A stretch of DNA of 64,000 bases from Halalkalibacter urbisdiaboli (GTDB lineage Bacteria > Bacillota > Bacilli > Bacillales > Bacillaceae_D): the NCBI RefSeq assembly GCF_002156385.1, contig NZ_MVJM01000001.1, positions 455,583-519,582 of the forward strand, written 5' to 3'. How positions within the stretch are numbered: the first letter of the stretch is position 1; every line of letters starts with the position of its first letter. The translations under genes were made by a program, and so were the position numbers. The notes under the pieces are model-generated. The model saw nothing but the letters and a program-made list of their open reading frames with translations, was not told where the DNA came from and made no database searches. This document shows positions 19,319 through 27,942 of this stretch, piece by piece.

Positions 19319-19385
19319 TGAGGAGCCACTGCCTATCAGTTAGTCCGTTACAAAATTTCTTGTAGCGGGCTCGCAGTGTCTCTCA
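19319..19385. terminator. Compound hairpin between convergent proC and FAD gene
   Basis: CACTGC (about 19326-19331) pairs with GCAGTG (about 19373-19378), and an inner imperfect hairpin (CCGTTACAAAA / TTTTTGTAGCGG-like) fills the space. It lies exactly between two convergent genes and is a plausible transcription end signal, but lacks a long T run. Confidence 0.4.
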
Positions 19386-19390
19386 TGTTT

Positions 19391-20404
19391 TTAACCCTGT
19401 TTTCGTATCCTCTCACCCATCCATTCACCAGCCTCTAATCCTGATAATATCGCACCCTCTACTTTCCCTTCCTTAAAACAATCTCCAGCAAAAACGATGG
19501 GCGCAGGCTGTAAGGTTGCTAAAATACGGTCAGGATGTAATGTGATCGGTTTAGCATATTTCCACTTCTTCACTTTTGCATCAATGATGGCTATGTTTCC
19601 TAATAAAGGCTTTACCTGCTGAACTAGCTCCTCCACAATCCATTCATTACACTTGTGAATGTGCTCTTCACTCCATGAGCCTGAGGCATGAATCGTTACC
19701 ATTGGTTTTTTCGAAATTCCTTTTTGCTTATTATCAGCAATAAACGCAATATCTCCCTCGCTCTGAATCCCACCTTTTTTGGGGATTTTACTAGAACGGT
19801 TAAGCGTAATAGTCACTGCTAAACAAGGCTCATATTTAAGTTGTTGTAGCTCAAAATAAACATCACTTTCTAACTGTTCATTTTTTATAAATGCGATAGC
19901 TTGTGGGATAGGAACGGTTGTAATTAATCCATCAGCCTTAACGAACATTCTCTCTGACGTTTCCTTATTGAGAATTTCTACGAACCAAAACCCGTTTTCA
20001 TACCGTGCTGACGTGACTTCCTGGCCTGTTGAAATATTCAAATCTACACTCAGCCACTTTGTAAGCGCATACATTCCGTTCGATGCAACAAACCGAGGAT
20101 AGCCGTCACGTACAAGTGTAATCTCTCCTGCATGATTACGTTGATGAAAGCCTCTTGTCCACGAGCGAGCTTTTTCTTCACGGACCCACTGTTTTACTAG
20201 TTTTTTCATTTTTTCACTTCGTGCTGTAAAAAATTGTGCCCCATAATCAGCAACTCCCTGACTACTAGACACAGTTGCCATTCTCCCCCCTACCTTCTTC
20301 CCCTTCTCGATAATTTGATAATTAATGCCAAGCTCGGCTAGTTTTTTAGCCGCGTGAATTCCAGCTAGCCCTGCTCCAATTATTAAAACCGATTTATATG
20401 ACAT
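19391..20404 (-). CDS. FAD-dependent amine oxidase/renalase-like protein
   Basis: A 337-residue flavoprotein. The N-terminal FAD-binding Rossmann motif is GAGLAGIHAAKKL (residues 10-22), followed by the ribose-binding Glu (IIEKGKKVGGRMAT, a typical GR motif of the amine oxidase superfamily). The C-terminal FAD segment reads IVFAGDCFKEGKVEGAILSG. Similar stand-alone proteins are annotated as renalase-like NAD(P)/FAD oxidoreductases. It is a single gene convergent with proC. The substrate is unknown. Confidence 0.8.
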   Translation of the reverse strand: MSYKSVLIIGAGLAGIHAAKKLAELGINYQIIEKGKKVGGRMATVSSSQGVADYGAQFFTARSEKMKKLVKQWVREEKARSWTRGFHQRNHAGEITLVRDGYPRFVASNGMYALTKWLSVDLNISTGQEVTSARYENGFWFVEILNKETSERMFVKADGLITTVPIPQAIAFIKNEQLESDVYFELQQLKYEPCLAVTITLNRSSKIPKKGGIQSEGDIAFIADNKQKGISKKPMVTIHASGSWSEEHIHKCNEWIVEELVQQVKPLLGNIAIIDAKVKKWKYAKPITLHPDRILATLQPAPIVFAGDCFKEGKVEGAILSGLEAGEWMGERIRKQG

Positions 20405-20547
20405 CTCGCTCCTCCATTCTCTCCAATAATTATATGATACGAAAATTCATTTTTTGAAACTAGAAAAAGAAATCTTTTACCTTATTCATAGAATCTTGTA
20501 GAATAGTAAATGTTGACGAAAATGTTATATCTACGAAGGAGTTAAAA

Positions 20548-21399
20548 ATGGAAAAACAAAATAACCTCTTACCCCCCAATACATTAATTGGTACTATTCA
20601 ACGCATCGTCTTTCACAGAGCGTTTTCCAGTACGATAATCTTTTTTATTCTTATCAATGCCTTACTCGTTGGGCTTGAAACCTACCCTGTTCTTTCTCAA
20701 TCCTATTACGAGTGGTTTCACATTGCTGATATGATCCTTTTATGGATTTTTACGATTGAAATTGCAATGCGGTTTATTGCAACAATGCCTAAAAGGAATT
20801 TCTTTAAAAGCAGCTGGAACTGGTTCGATTTTATCATTGTTGCAGCAGGACATCTTTTTGTTGGCGCCCATTTTATTACTGTACTAAGAATATTACGTGT
20901 ACTTAGGGTTTTACGTGCGATTTCTGTGATTCCTTCTTTGCGACGTTTAGTTGATGCCTTACTACTGACCATTCCAGCCCTTGGAAATATTCTTATTTTA
21001 ATGAGTATTATTTTTTACATTTTTGCCGTCATTGGAACGATGTTATTTGCCCAAATTGCTCCTGAGTATTTTGGGAATCTTCAGCTTTCTTTACTTACAC
21101 TATTCCAGGTCGTAACATTAGAGTCATGGGCTAGTGGTGTAATGAGACCAATTTTCGCTGAAGCTTGGTGGTCATGGCCCTACTTTGTGGTATTTATCCT
21201 AGTAGGTACATTCATTGTATTCAACTTATTTATTGGTGTCATCGTCAGCAATGTTGAAAAGGCAAACCAAGATGACATTAAGGAATCCGAAGGGACTTCA
21301 GATGAGGACGAGACAAGAGTAGAGATCCAGGCTCTTAGAAAAGAAGTAGCAGATTTAAAAAAGCTGTTAAAAGAAATTCATCAGCAAGGAAAGATATAA
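20548..21399 (+). CDS. ncbA: Voltage-gated sodium channel, NaChBac type
   Basis: A 283-residue one-domain voltage-gated cation channel. S1-S4 form the voltage sensor (about residues 25-130), with an S4 arginine ladder at R114, R117, R120 and R123; S5-P-S6 form the pore (about 140-240). The selectivity filter reads TLESWAS (190-196), identical to NaChBac of Bacillus halodurans. A C-terminal acidic stretch and heptad coiled coil (about 250-283) matches the tetramerisation tail of BacNav channels. In alkaliphilic bacilli this channel supports motility, chemotaxis and pH homeostasis through sodium re-entry. It is a single gene with its own terminator. Confidence 0.95.
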   Translation: MEKQNNLLPPNTLIGTIQRIVFHRAFSSTIIFFILINALLVGLETYPVLSQSYYEWFHIADMILLWIFTIEIAMRFIATMPKRNFFKSSWNWFDFIIVAAGHLFVGAHFITVLRILRVLRVLRAISVIPSLRRLVDALLLTIPALGNILILMSIIFYIFAVIGTMLFAQIAPEYFGNLQLSLLTLFQVVTLESWASGVMRPIFAEAWWSWPYFVVFILVGTFIVFNLFIGVIVSNVEKANQDDIKESEGTSDEDETRVEIQALRKEVADLKKLLKEIHQQGKI

Positions 21400-21405
21400 A
21401 GAAAA

Positions 21406-21430
21406 ACGCCAGTAGAAACTGGTGTTTTTT
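21406..21430 (+). terminator. Intrinsic terminator of the sodium channel gene
   Basis: ACGCCAGT (21406-21413) pairs with ACTGGTGT (21418-21425), followed by Ts. Confidence 0.85.
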
Positions 21431-21447
21431 AATTTATAGATTCTCTA

Positions 21448-22101
21448 TTAAGCAGGTCCTGCAGCTTTATTCATGAATTTATTATTTCTCTCTTCTTGTG
21501 CCTGAACTACGAATGCCGAAGCTAAAAAAGCAATTAGCTTTTCTTTCTTCTCTTCATCCGTAGTAAGGTGCGATAAATGCAGCTGTTTATTTTGAATCTG
21601 ATGGCCTTCAAGCTCATAATGATTATATTTCGTATATTTCGCTTCTTTCATACTCTCATAATAGCGTTTATACGCTTCAAAACTTATCTCAAGTCGAAAT
21701 TGATGAATCACCGACTGCCATTCCTGTTTTTCACTATCGATTTGATAGGAAATGAATTTTTTAGTTAACTCTTGAATGTTAAATACGATCATCGAGAAGT
21801 TATCGCTATTAAACACATCCTCGCCGTAATACGAGGTTAAAATGTCATGAAGCTTTGGTATGTTGTTTTGTTTTTTTTCCTCTTGTTGCTCTTCTAACCG
21901 TTTCTTTTTGAAATTTTTCGCTTCTTCTGTTTGTTTTTTCTTCTCTTCCTCAAGCCTTAGCTGTCTTTCCTTCGTTTGGATATCACCATATACATCCATT
22001 TTATAAGGATTTCCTCTTCTATTTTTGCTTTGACCAGACGGTATCTGTTCTTCTTTGATTTTAAAATTAGGAACAACTAGTGTCTTAAACTGGATACTCA
22101 T
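21448..22101 (-). CDS. Hypothetical coiled-coil protein
   Basis: A 217-residue soluble protein without signal peptide or membrane segment. Residues about 45-85 are extremely rich in Lys, Glu, Gln and Arg and should form a charged helix or coiled coil; the C-terminal part (90-205) looks like an all-helical globular domain with aromatic residues (KRYYESMKEAKYTKYNHYEL). It is convergent with the sodium channel gene, and no partner is evident. I do not recognise the family. Confidence 0.7.
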   Translation of the reverse strand: MSIQFKTLVVPNFKIKEEQIPSGQSKNRRGNPYKMDVYGDIQTKERQLRLEEEKKKQTEEAKNFKKKRLEEQQEEKKQNNIPKLHDILTSYYGEDVFNSDNFSMIVFNIQELTKKFISYQIDSEKQEWQSVIHQFRLEISFEAYKRYYESMKEAKYTKYNHYELEGHQIQNKQLHLSHLTTDEEKKEKLIAFLASAFVVQAQEERNNKFMNKAAGPA

Positions 22102-22267
22102 CGCCCTTTAGTCCCTTCCAACTATACTAATTAGATTATTTTCTAAATTCATCAAATAATCAAGGGACTTTTTGCTAATATATGAAGAAATATTCGATTT
22201 TTTTCAATAATCTTCAAAAATTAGCGACACTATCCTTTGACAAGAATACTAGTAATCTTTAAGACAA

Positions 22268-22299
22268 AAAGGATGCTTCGCTACAGCGAAGCATCCTTT
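22268..22299 (-). terminator. Intrinsic terminator of aspartokinase gene
   Basis: A 15-bp hairpin (22268-22282 with 22285-22299) lies 3 nt after the minus-strand stop, followed by a U run on that strand. Confidence 0.9.
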
Positions 22300-22302
22300 C
22301 TA

Positions 22303-23673
22303 TTATTGAACTGTTTCATCTGCCGAACCGAAGAATTCCTGATAAAGCTCTTGGACGGCGCGATCAGCATCTTCTGAATGAATTCCAAGGACTAAACTAA
22401 CCTCGGATGAACCTTGGTTAATCATTTCAATATTCACATTCGCTCTTGCAAGAGCTTGAGTTGCTCGCGCAGAAACCCCAACAGTATTATGCATACCTTC
22501 ACCAACAATCATAACCATTGCAAAATCACGTTCGATATAAACATCATCAACAGCTAGTTCCTCACGAATACGCTGAACAATTCGCTCTTCAATTTCAGCT
22601 GTAAGCTGCTCTTGTCTTAAAATGACAGACGTATCATCAATTCCAGAAGGGATATGCTCATACGATAATCCTTCATCCTCTAAAATTTGTAGTAATTTAC
22701 GTCCAAATCCAACCTCTCGGTTCATTAAATACTTTCGAACGTAAATTGTTGAGAAACCTTCATCCGCCGCTATACCGATAACAGGATTTAGAAAATATTC
22801 GCGTTCAGAAATAATCATCGTTCCAGTTGAGGAAGGATTGTTTGTATTTTTCACACATACTGGAATATCATTTCTAAAAGCTGGAATTAACGCTTCATCA
22901 TGAAATACCGAGAAGCCTGCATAAGATAATTCACGCATTTCACGATAGGTCATTCGCTTAATTTTCACCGGGTTTTTAACCACATTTGGATTTGCCGCAA
23001 ATACTGAATCTACATCTGTAAAGTTTTCATATAAATCAGCTTTTGTACCCGCTGCTAAAATAGAGCCAGTAATATCAGAACCACCGCGCGGAAACGTTAC
23101 TAGTGTCCCTTCCTTTGAGTATCCGAAGAAGCCAGGAAAAACAATCACTTCTTCTCGGTCTCTAAGTCTTTTCAAATTATCATAGGCCTCGGAAAGGACT
23201 TGTGCATTACCAGGCTCGTCACTAACAAGTAAACCTGCATCTTGAGGATTCACATAGACAGCGTTAATACCTTCCTTTTGTAAAAATGCCGCAATTAATT
23301 TTGCGTTATTATCCTCTCCACTCGCTTTAATTAAATCCATAAAAGAACCTGGTCGATTACGGTCGAACGTTAAACGCTCACGTAAATCAGCCTCAATTGT
23401 CGCTGTAATTTCGCCATCTAACCCTAATTCAGTAGCAATAGAATCATATCTAGAGACTACAGCCTGTAACTCCTCCTCCGCTTCTCCTTTAGTTAAATAT
23501 GTTTCTCCTAATTTAATTAGTAAATCTGTAACTTTCGTATCATCACTGCTTCGCTTACCCGGTGCAGAGACGACGATTAATTTACGCTCTTTATCTTCAG
23601 CCACAATTGCTGCAACCTTACGAATTTGTTCAGCACTTGCAACTGATGTTCCTCCAAATTTAGCTACCTTCAT
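22303..23673 (-). CDS. Aspartate kinase (monofunctional, ThrD/YclM type)
   Basis: A 456-residue aspartokinase, the first step of the lysine, threonine and methionine pathway. The N-terminal kinase domain has the KFGGTSVA motif (residues 4-11) and FPRGGSDITGS near residue 195; two C-terminal ACT domains (about 310-455) include EGFSTIYVRKYLMN and NVNIEMINQGSSEVSLVLG. Length and ACT layout are like B. subtilis YclM/ThrD (454 aa) more than the LysC class with internal translation start. It is a single gene with a good promoter at 23745-23773 and no lysine riboswitch. Confidence 0.93.
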   Translation of the reverse strand: MKVAKFGGTSVASAEQIRKVAAIVAEDKERKLIVVSAPGKRSSDDTKVTDLLIKLGETYLTKGEAEEELQAVVSRYDSIATELGLDGEITATIEADLRERLTFDRNRPGSFMDLIKASGEDNNAKLIAAFLQKEGINAVYVNPQDAGLLVSDEPGNAQVLSEAYDNLKRLRDREEVIVFPGFFGYSKEGTLVTFPRGGSDITGSILAAGTKADLYENFTDVDSVFAANPNVVKNPVKIKRMTYREMRELSYAGFSVFHDEALIPAFRNDIPVCVKNTNNPSSTGTMIISEREYFLNPVIGIAADEGFSTIYVRKYLMNREVGFGRKLLQILEDEGLSYEHIPSGIDDTSVILRQEQLTAEIEERIVQRIREELAVDDVYIERDFAMVMIVGEGMHNTVGVSARATQALARANVNIEMINQGSSEVSLVLGIHSEDADRAVQELYQEFFGSADETVQ

Positions 23674-23744
23674 CTTTTTTTCCAGCTCCTATCATTCTTG
23701 CTTTCTGTCAACTAATTTCACAATATTATTATGAGAACATTCCA

Positions 23745-23773
23745 ACTATATCATAGGAATCTTACTTTGGCAA
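23745..23773 (-). promoter_or_regulatory. SigA-type promoter of the aspartokinase gene
   Basis: On the minus strand TTGCCA (23773-23768) and TATAGT (23750-23745) are separated by exactly 17 nt, about 75 nt upstream of the start codon. Confidence 0.65.
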
Positions 23774-23915
23774 AAGAGGTTTAACCCCACTATTAGCGGG
23801 ATTTATTGGCTACTCACTCTTACATCCTGTCACCTATTTGTTCCATCAAATACGCACTATTTTGAACGAATGCCTCCCTTACTCACCTGTCGAAAGCTAA
23901 AACGGTCGAACTATA

Positions 23916-24209
23916 TTATCGAGAGCTAAACCAAGAGACAAGGAGAGACTTTTTTACTCCTTCAAACGCTGCCATTGTACATTCAGATTCTGGAGGATAA
24001 TTCATTTCCTTTGCAGCCTTCCAAGTTGTTTCTTCTAAATTATTCGTTAAATTAGCTTGATCAAAACACTTTGGAGAAGTATAAACATCTAGTGTGTGGT
24101 CAACGATTACCCGTGAATTCTCTGCTGGAAAAACCGTTGTTTGAATAGAAAAACCAAGTACGACTAGAAAAACAGCTAAACTAACAAAAAATAGCGTTCC
24201 TTTCTTCAT
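23916..24209 (-). CDS. Small exported or membrane-anchored hypothetical protein
   Basis: About 97 residues. The N-terminus is two lysines followed by a hydrophobic stretch (FFVSLAVFLVVLGFSI, about residues 6-21), a signal peptide or anchor; the rest is a polar extracytoplasmic domain with two cysteines. The frame stays open to 24287, but the ATG at 24209 has a GGAAGTGAG site upstream and gives the normal signal sequence. It is divergent from folE2. I do not recognise the family. Confidence 0.6.
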   Translation of the reverse strand: MKKGTLFFVSLAVFLVVLGFSIQTTVFPAENSRVIVDHTLDVYTSPKCFDQANLTNNLEETTWKAAKEMNYPPESECTMAAFEGVKKSLLVSWFSSR

Positions 24210-24365
24210 TTCACGCTCACTTCCTTGTCTATTTTTCACTAAGTAGTGTAATATGAAGAATATAGATTTGCAACAAAGATTCAACAAATAACCGCAAGTG
24301 ATTACATCTTATTTCTATCTATTTCTACAATAATAGATAATGAAAAAAATACAGGAGTGATAGCG

Positions 24366-25256
24366 ATGAACAAATCTTTACCACCAAAGGCAGAAAGACA
24401 CCGCCATTTTGGATCAGTTGACCCTATACTAGGGACAAAACCAACAGAAAAGGATAAAATGCCGGATTTACAAAATAAGCCTGCCGATTATTATTTTCCT
24501 ATTCAACAGGTCGGGATTTCAAAAGTTAAATACCCGGTTATGATTGAATCAGACCTAGCCCCGACAGTTCAAACGACAACAGCTGAATTTGCGTTAACAA
24601 CAAGTTTAGCCGCTGAATATAAAGGAATAAACATGAGTCGTTTAACTGAGCAGCTTCACATCTTTTATCAATCTCATATTCTTTCGGTAGAAACATTACG
24701 AGAATTTGCAGCGATTCTAGCTAGAGAAATGAAACAACAATCATCGAATGTTCAAGTGAGCTTCCCTTGGTTTTTCACAAAAGCAAGTCCTGCCATGGGA
24801 AAGGAAGGAATGGCTCATGCTGACGTAACTTATAATGTCACATTTGATGAAGCACAAGGATATTCAACTCAAATTATACTAACAGCTGCAGTTACTACAT
24901 TATGTCCTTGCTCTAAGGAAATAAGCGAATACAGTGCCCATAATCAGCGTGGATTTGTAACGATGACCGTAACTCCAGTAGAAGGCGATCAAACTGATTG
25001 GAAAGCAATACTACTAGAGGCCGCTGAAAGCAACGCAAGCTCAATTTTATATCCTGTCTTAAAGCGCCCAGACGAAAAGGCTGTAACGGAACGTGCCTAT
25101 GAAAATCCACGTTTTGTCGAGGACTTAGCTAGACTCGTTGCAGCCGATTTATATGAAAACGAAAATGTCGTTGCTTTCGAAATTGAATGCCGGAATGAAG
25201 AATCGATTCACCAGCATGATGCGATTTCGAAATTGGCCTTCACTAAGCAAGACTAA
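24366..25256 (+). CDS. folE2: GTP cyclohydrolase FolE2 (type IB)
   Basis: A 296-residue enzyme of the COG1469 family that converts GTP to dihydroneopterin triphosphate in folate synthesis and, unlike FolE1, can work without zinc. The catalytic cysteine motif CPCSKEISEYSAHNQRG (about residues 179-195) is clear, as is the N-terminal VGISKVKYPV segment. The ATG at 24366 has ACAGGAG upstream; an earlier in-frame GTG at 24357 overlaps that site. In B. subtilis folE2 is a Zur target; I looked for a Zur box upstream and saw no convincing match. Confidence 0.95.
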   Translation: MNKSLPPKAERHRHFGSVDPILGTKPTEKDKMPDLQNKPADYYFPIQQVGISKVKYPVMIESDLAPTVQTTTAEFALTTSLAAEYKGINMSRLTEQLHIFYQSHILSVETLREFAAILAREMKQQSSNVQVSFPWFFTKASPAMGKEGMAHADVTYNVTFDEAQGYSTQIILTAAVTTLCPCSKEISEYSAHNQRGFVTMTVTPVEGDQTDWKAILLEAAESNASSILYPVLKRPDEKAVTERAYENPRFVEDLARLVAADLYENENVVAFEIECRNEESIHQHDAISKLAFTKQD

Positions 25257-25286
25257 TAGATAGGGACTACTCCCCAAAAATAACTT

Positions 25287-25322
25287 AGTGCCCCAAAGGT
25301 CAAACATACCTTTTGGGGCACT
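25287..25322. terminator. Palindromic bidirectional terminator, CCAAAGGT core
   Basis: AGTGCCCCAAAGGT pairs with ACCTTTTGGGGCACT (one bulged base) between the convergent folE2 and cobT genes. It belongs to the CAAAAGGT palindrome family. Confidence 0.75.
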
Positions 25323-25343
25323 CCCTTTACTCATATCTATCTT

Positions 25344-26375
25344 TTATAAACCAATATCCTTAAACGTCGCCATTTCCTTCATTACTCGCGACGCTGCTTC
25401 TAACAAAGGATAAGCTAAAGCCGCTCCAGTCCCTTCCCCAAGTCGTAAGTTAAGATGTAAAAGTGGTGAAACTCCCAAGTAATTTAATAACAGGTGATGA
25501 CCGGGTTCAGCCGATTGATGTGCTATCAGTAAATATGGTCGGACCTCTGGAACAAGTTCACTCGCAACAAGTGCAGCAGCTGAAGAAATTAGACCATCAA
25601 TAATAACGGGGATTTTCTTCTCGGCACCTTCTAAAATCACTCCCGTTAATGCTGCTATTTCAAGTCCACCAATCTTTGCTACAACTTGAATCGGTGATAA
25701 CGTATTTGTAATTCCACGTTTATGTAAAGATTCTTTTATAATGGTGATTTTCCGCTGCTTCCCAGTTTGATCAATACCTGTACCAGTGCCAACAACCTTT
25801 TCAACATCAATTCCTGTAAACGCTGCAATTAACGCACTCGATGATGTTGTATTTCCAATCCCCATCTCACCTGTAATTAACACTTTGTGACCTTCAGAGA
25901 TTCGTTTTGAGGCAATTAAGCGTCCAACTTCAATGGCGGCTTCTACATCTTTTTCACTCATCGCATCTTCTTTATAAAAATTATTTGTCCCATATTTGAC
26001 TTTCTGATGTTCAATTGGTTGATGTTCGAGATTTGCATTTATGCCGACATCAACGACATAAACAGGAGCACCGATTTGTCGTCCAAAAACATTAATTGCC
26101 GCCCCACCTTTTACGAAATTATCAACCATTAAGGCAGTAACGGCTTGAGGATATGCAGAGACACCTTCTTCAACAATCCCATGATCTGCTGCTGCAACGA
26201 TAATGGCTGGTTTTTCAATCGTTGGTCGCATCTCCCCCGTTATTCCTGCTAATTGAATAGCCAACTGCTCAAGCCGTCCTAGACTTCCTACCGGTTTTGT
26301 TAATTGATTAAGATGATTGCTCGCTTCAGTTATAACTTCTTCATTAAATGCTTGTATTGTCATTTTCCTTTTCAC
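25344..26375 (-). CDS. cobT: Nicotinate-nucleotide:dimethylbenzimidazole phosphoribosyltransferase
   Basis: A 343-residue CobT protein that activates the lower base 5,6-dimethylbenzimidazole in cobalamin nucleotide loop assembly. Visible landmarks are TKPVGSLGRLE near residue 26, AADHGIVEEGVSAYPQ near 64, GEMGIGNTT near 168 and the C-terminal RLGEGTGAAL with the catalytic Glu. Length is standard. It lies downstream of the siroheme operon on the same strand (99 nt gap). No other cobalamin gene and no cobalamin riboswitch are present, so it may serve salvage or work with genes elsewhere. Confidence 0.94.
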   Translation of the reverse strand: MKRKMTIQAFNEEVITEASNHLNQLTKPVGSLGRLEQLAIQLAGITGEMRPTIEKPAIIVAAADHGIVEEGVSAYPQAVTALMVDNFVKGGAAINVFGRQIGAPVYVVDVGINANLEHQPIEHQKVKYGTNNFYKEDAMSEKDVEAAIEVGRLIASKRISEGHKVLITGEMGIGNTTSSSALIAAFTGIDVEKVVGTGTGIDQTGKQRKITIIKESLHKRGITNTLSPIQVVAKIGGLEIAALTGVILEGAEKKIPVIIDGLISSAAALVASELVPEVRPYLLIAHQSAEPGHHLLLNYLGVSPLLHLNLRLGEGTGAALAYPLLEAASRVMKEMATFKDIGL

Positions 26376-26473
26376 CCAATCTCATAAATTAAGGAGTAAC
26401 CTGTTCATTTATTCGCTAATGTGAAGTTCGGAGGTGCCCCATTAGGTCAAGAATCACCTTTTTTAAATACCTC

Positions 26474-27100
26474 TTATAATCGTTCACTTATTAGCTTTTT
26501 TAATTTCTGCTGAAACTTGAGAGCACGCTTGTCATCTTGTAAAAAGGACTCCGTCGAAATCTCTTGAAGAAGTTGCTTTCTTTTTTGTGAAGCCAATCCC
26601 GACGCTAGTACAGCTTTTCTTGCATTCTCTAGAAATAGTAAATCATCCTCTATCTCCGTGCTCAACCAGTTTTCCAGATTTTTCTTTAATCGTTTGGCAT
26701 AGGTAGGACTTGCCCCTGCTGTTGCCAAGGCAATCGTTAAACGCTGCTTTTCGATTACAGCAGGAAAGTGGATGTCACTTTTTTCCGGATCATCAGCTAT
26801 ATAAACCCACTGGTTTCGGTGTCGATGCTCATATAAAGACTGATTCAACGTTGAATTATTGGTAGTAATGAACAAAAGATCCGCATCAAAAGAGTCTGTC
26901 ATTTCTACTGCGACTTGTTTCCAACTAACCCCCTCCATTTGGATATACGACTCAAGAGTAGGGTGCAGAGTCGGTGAATATACTGTTATCACGGCGCCTG
27001 CCTCATATAACCGTGGAATTCTTCTTGCTGCTACTCCCCCTCCACCAATTACGGCCACGTGACGACCATTGAGCTGTACCATCATTGGGAGCCGCTTCAT
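26474..27100 (-). CDS. sirC: Precorrin-2 dehydrogenase (siroheme synthesis)
   Basis: A 208-residue NAD-dependent enzyme that oxidises precorrin-2 to sirohydrochlorin. The N-terminal Rossmann motif VIGGGGVAARR (residues 17-27) and the segment ATAGASPTYAKRLKKNLE (about 126-143) are diagnostic of the SirC/YlnF/Met8 family. Its start overlaps the sirB stop by 4 nt. It is the last gene of the operon that makes siroheme, the cofactor of the sulfite reductase encoded at 36723. Confidence 0.93.
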   Translation of the reverse strand: MKRLPMMVQLNGRHVAVIGGGGVAARRIPRLYEAGAVITVYSPTLHPTLESYIQMEGVSWKQVAVEMTDSFDADLLFITTNNSTLNQSLYEHRHRNQWVYIADDPEKSDIHFPAVIEKQRLTIALATAGASPTYAKRLKKNLENWLSTEIEDDLLFLENARKAVLASGLASQKRKQLLQEISTESFLQDDKRALKFQQKLKKLISERL

Positions 27101-27927
27101 GTAAATGGCCCTTCTAAATGGTTTAGTCGAAATTGACAGGCATCACAGTTAATCTTGACCTCACTTCGTAAAAGCTCTTCAATACGATTTACTAAAACAT
27201 TAACTAACTCATCATCAAACCCAAGGTAAGAGCATAGAATAAATTCTTTCTCTGTATTTTGATTCCATGTATGAAGCATTTCTTGTAGCCCCTTCATTAA
27301 TACGCCTGTAAATAAAAGATAAGGAAGCACAAAAACCTTTTTATTCGGAATCCGATTAATTCGCTCAAGTCCTTCATTAACCGTCGGTCGTGTTGCTGCA
27401 ATATAACACACATCTACATCTGAAATCGGTGAGTACTCCCATAGCAAGCGTGAAATCTTTACTAAATCGCTATTTGCATCTGGATCGCTACTTCCCCTTC
27501 CGACAAGTAACACTGAAACAGGTTCTCGTTCATCATACTCTGGCCGACCTTTACTTGAGTACAGCCCTGCCGACTCTAGCCGTTCCTTTAAAATACGAAT
27601 TATGGTTAGCTCAACTCCGAGAGGACGACCATACGTAAAGTTCACATGTGGATAACGTTTCTTTGCTTTATCTATTTCAATCGGAATATCCATTTTCGCA
27701 TGATTAGCCGTTAAAAGAAGGACTGGAACGACAGCGACTTCCGTTGCCCCTTGATTGATACAGGCCTCAATTCCGGCTGCAATTGACGGATCCGATAATT
27801 CAATAAAACAGCTTTCTTGAATAGGGATAGAGCTTAATTTCTTCTTTGCTTTTTCGACAAAAGTAAGTAGCTCCTCGTTCCCCTCTTTTACCCTACTTCC
27901 ATGTCCAACATATAGTATAGCTTGCAT
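27097..27927 (-). CDS. sirB: Sirohydrochlorin ferrochelatase
   Basis: Inserts iron into sirohydrochlorin to make siroheme. About 276 residues in two CbiX-like halves: the active-site histidine lies in YVGHGSR near the N-terminus, and the second half begins VLLVGRGSSDPDANSD. The C-terminus carries two cysteines (NCDACQF). The frame is open to a TTG at 27939, but the ATG at 27927 gives the usual family start; the ribosome site is weak and translation may be coupled to the upstream cobA-hemD gene (stop at 27943). Last nucleotides overlap sirC. Confidence 0.9.
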   Translation of the reverse strand: MQAILYVGHGSRVKEGNEELLTFVEKAKKKLSSIPIQESCFIELSDPSIAAGIEACINQGATEVAVVPVLLLTANHAKMDIPIEIDKAKKRYPHVNFTYGRPLGVELTIIRILKERLESAGLYSSKGRPEYDEREPVSVLLVGRGSSDPDANSDLVKISRLLWEYSPISDVDVCYIAATRPTVNEGLERINRIPNKKVFVLPYLLFTGVLMKGLQEMLHTWNQNTEKEFILCSYLGFDDELVNVLVNRIEELLRSEVKINCDACQFRLNHLEGPFT

Positions 27928-27942
27928 TCCTCTCACCAACCT

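Noticed and set aside
23674-23915. Possible lysine riboswitch before the aspartokinase gene
   Set aside because: I looked for the L-box core (AGAGGTGC and the long helices) on the minus strand and found none; only a promoter is supported.
26376-26473. Possible cobalamin riboswitch before cobT
   Set aside because: The gap is only about 100 nt and contains no B12-box-like sequence.
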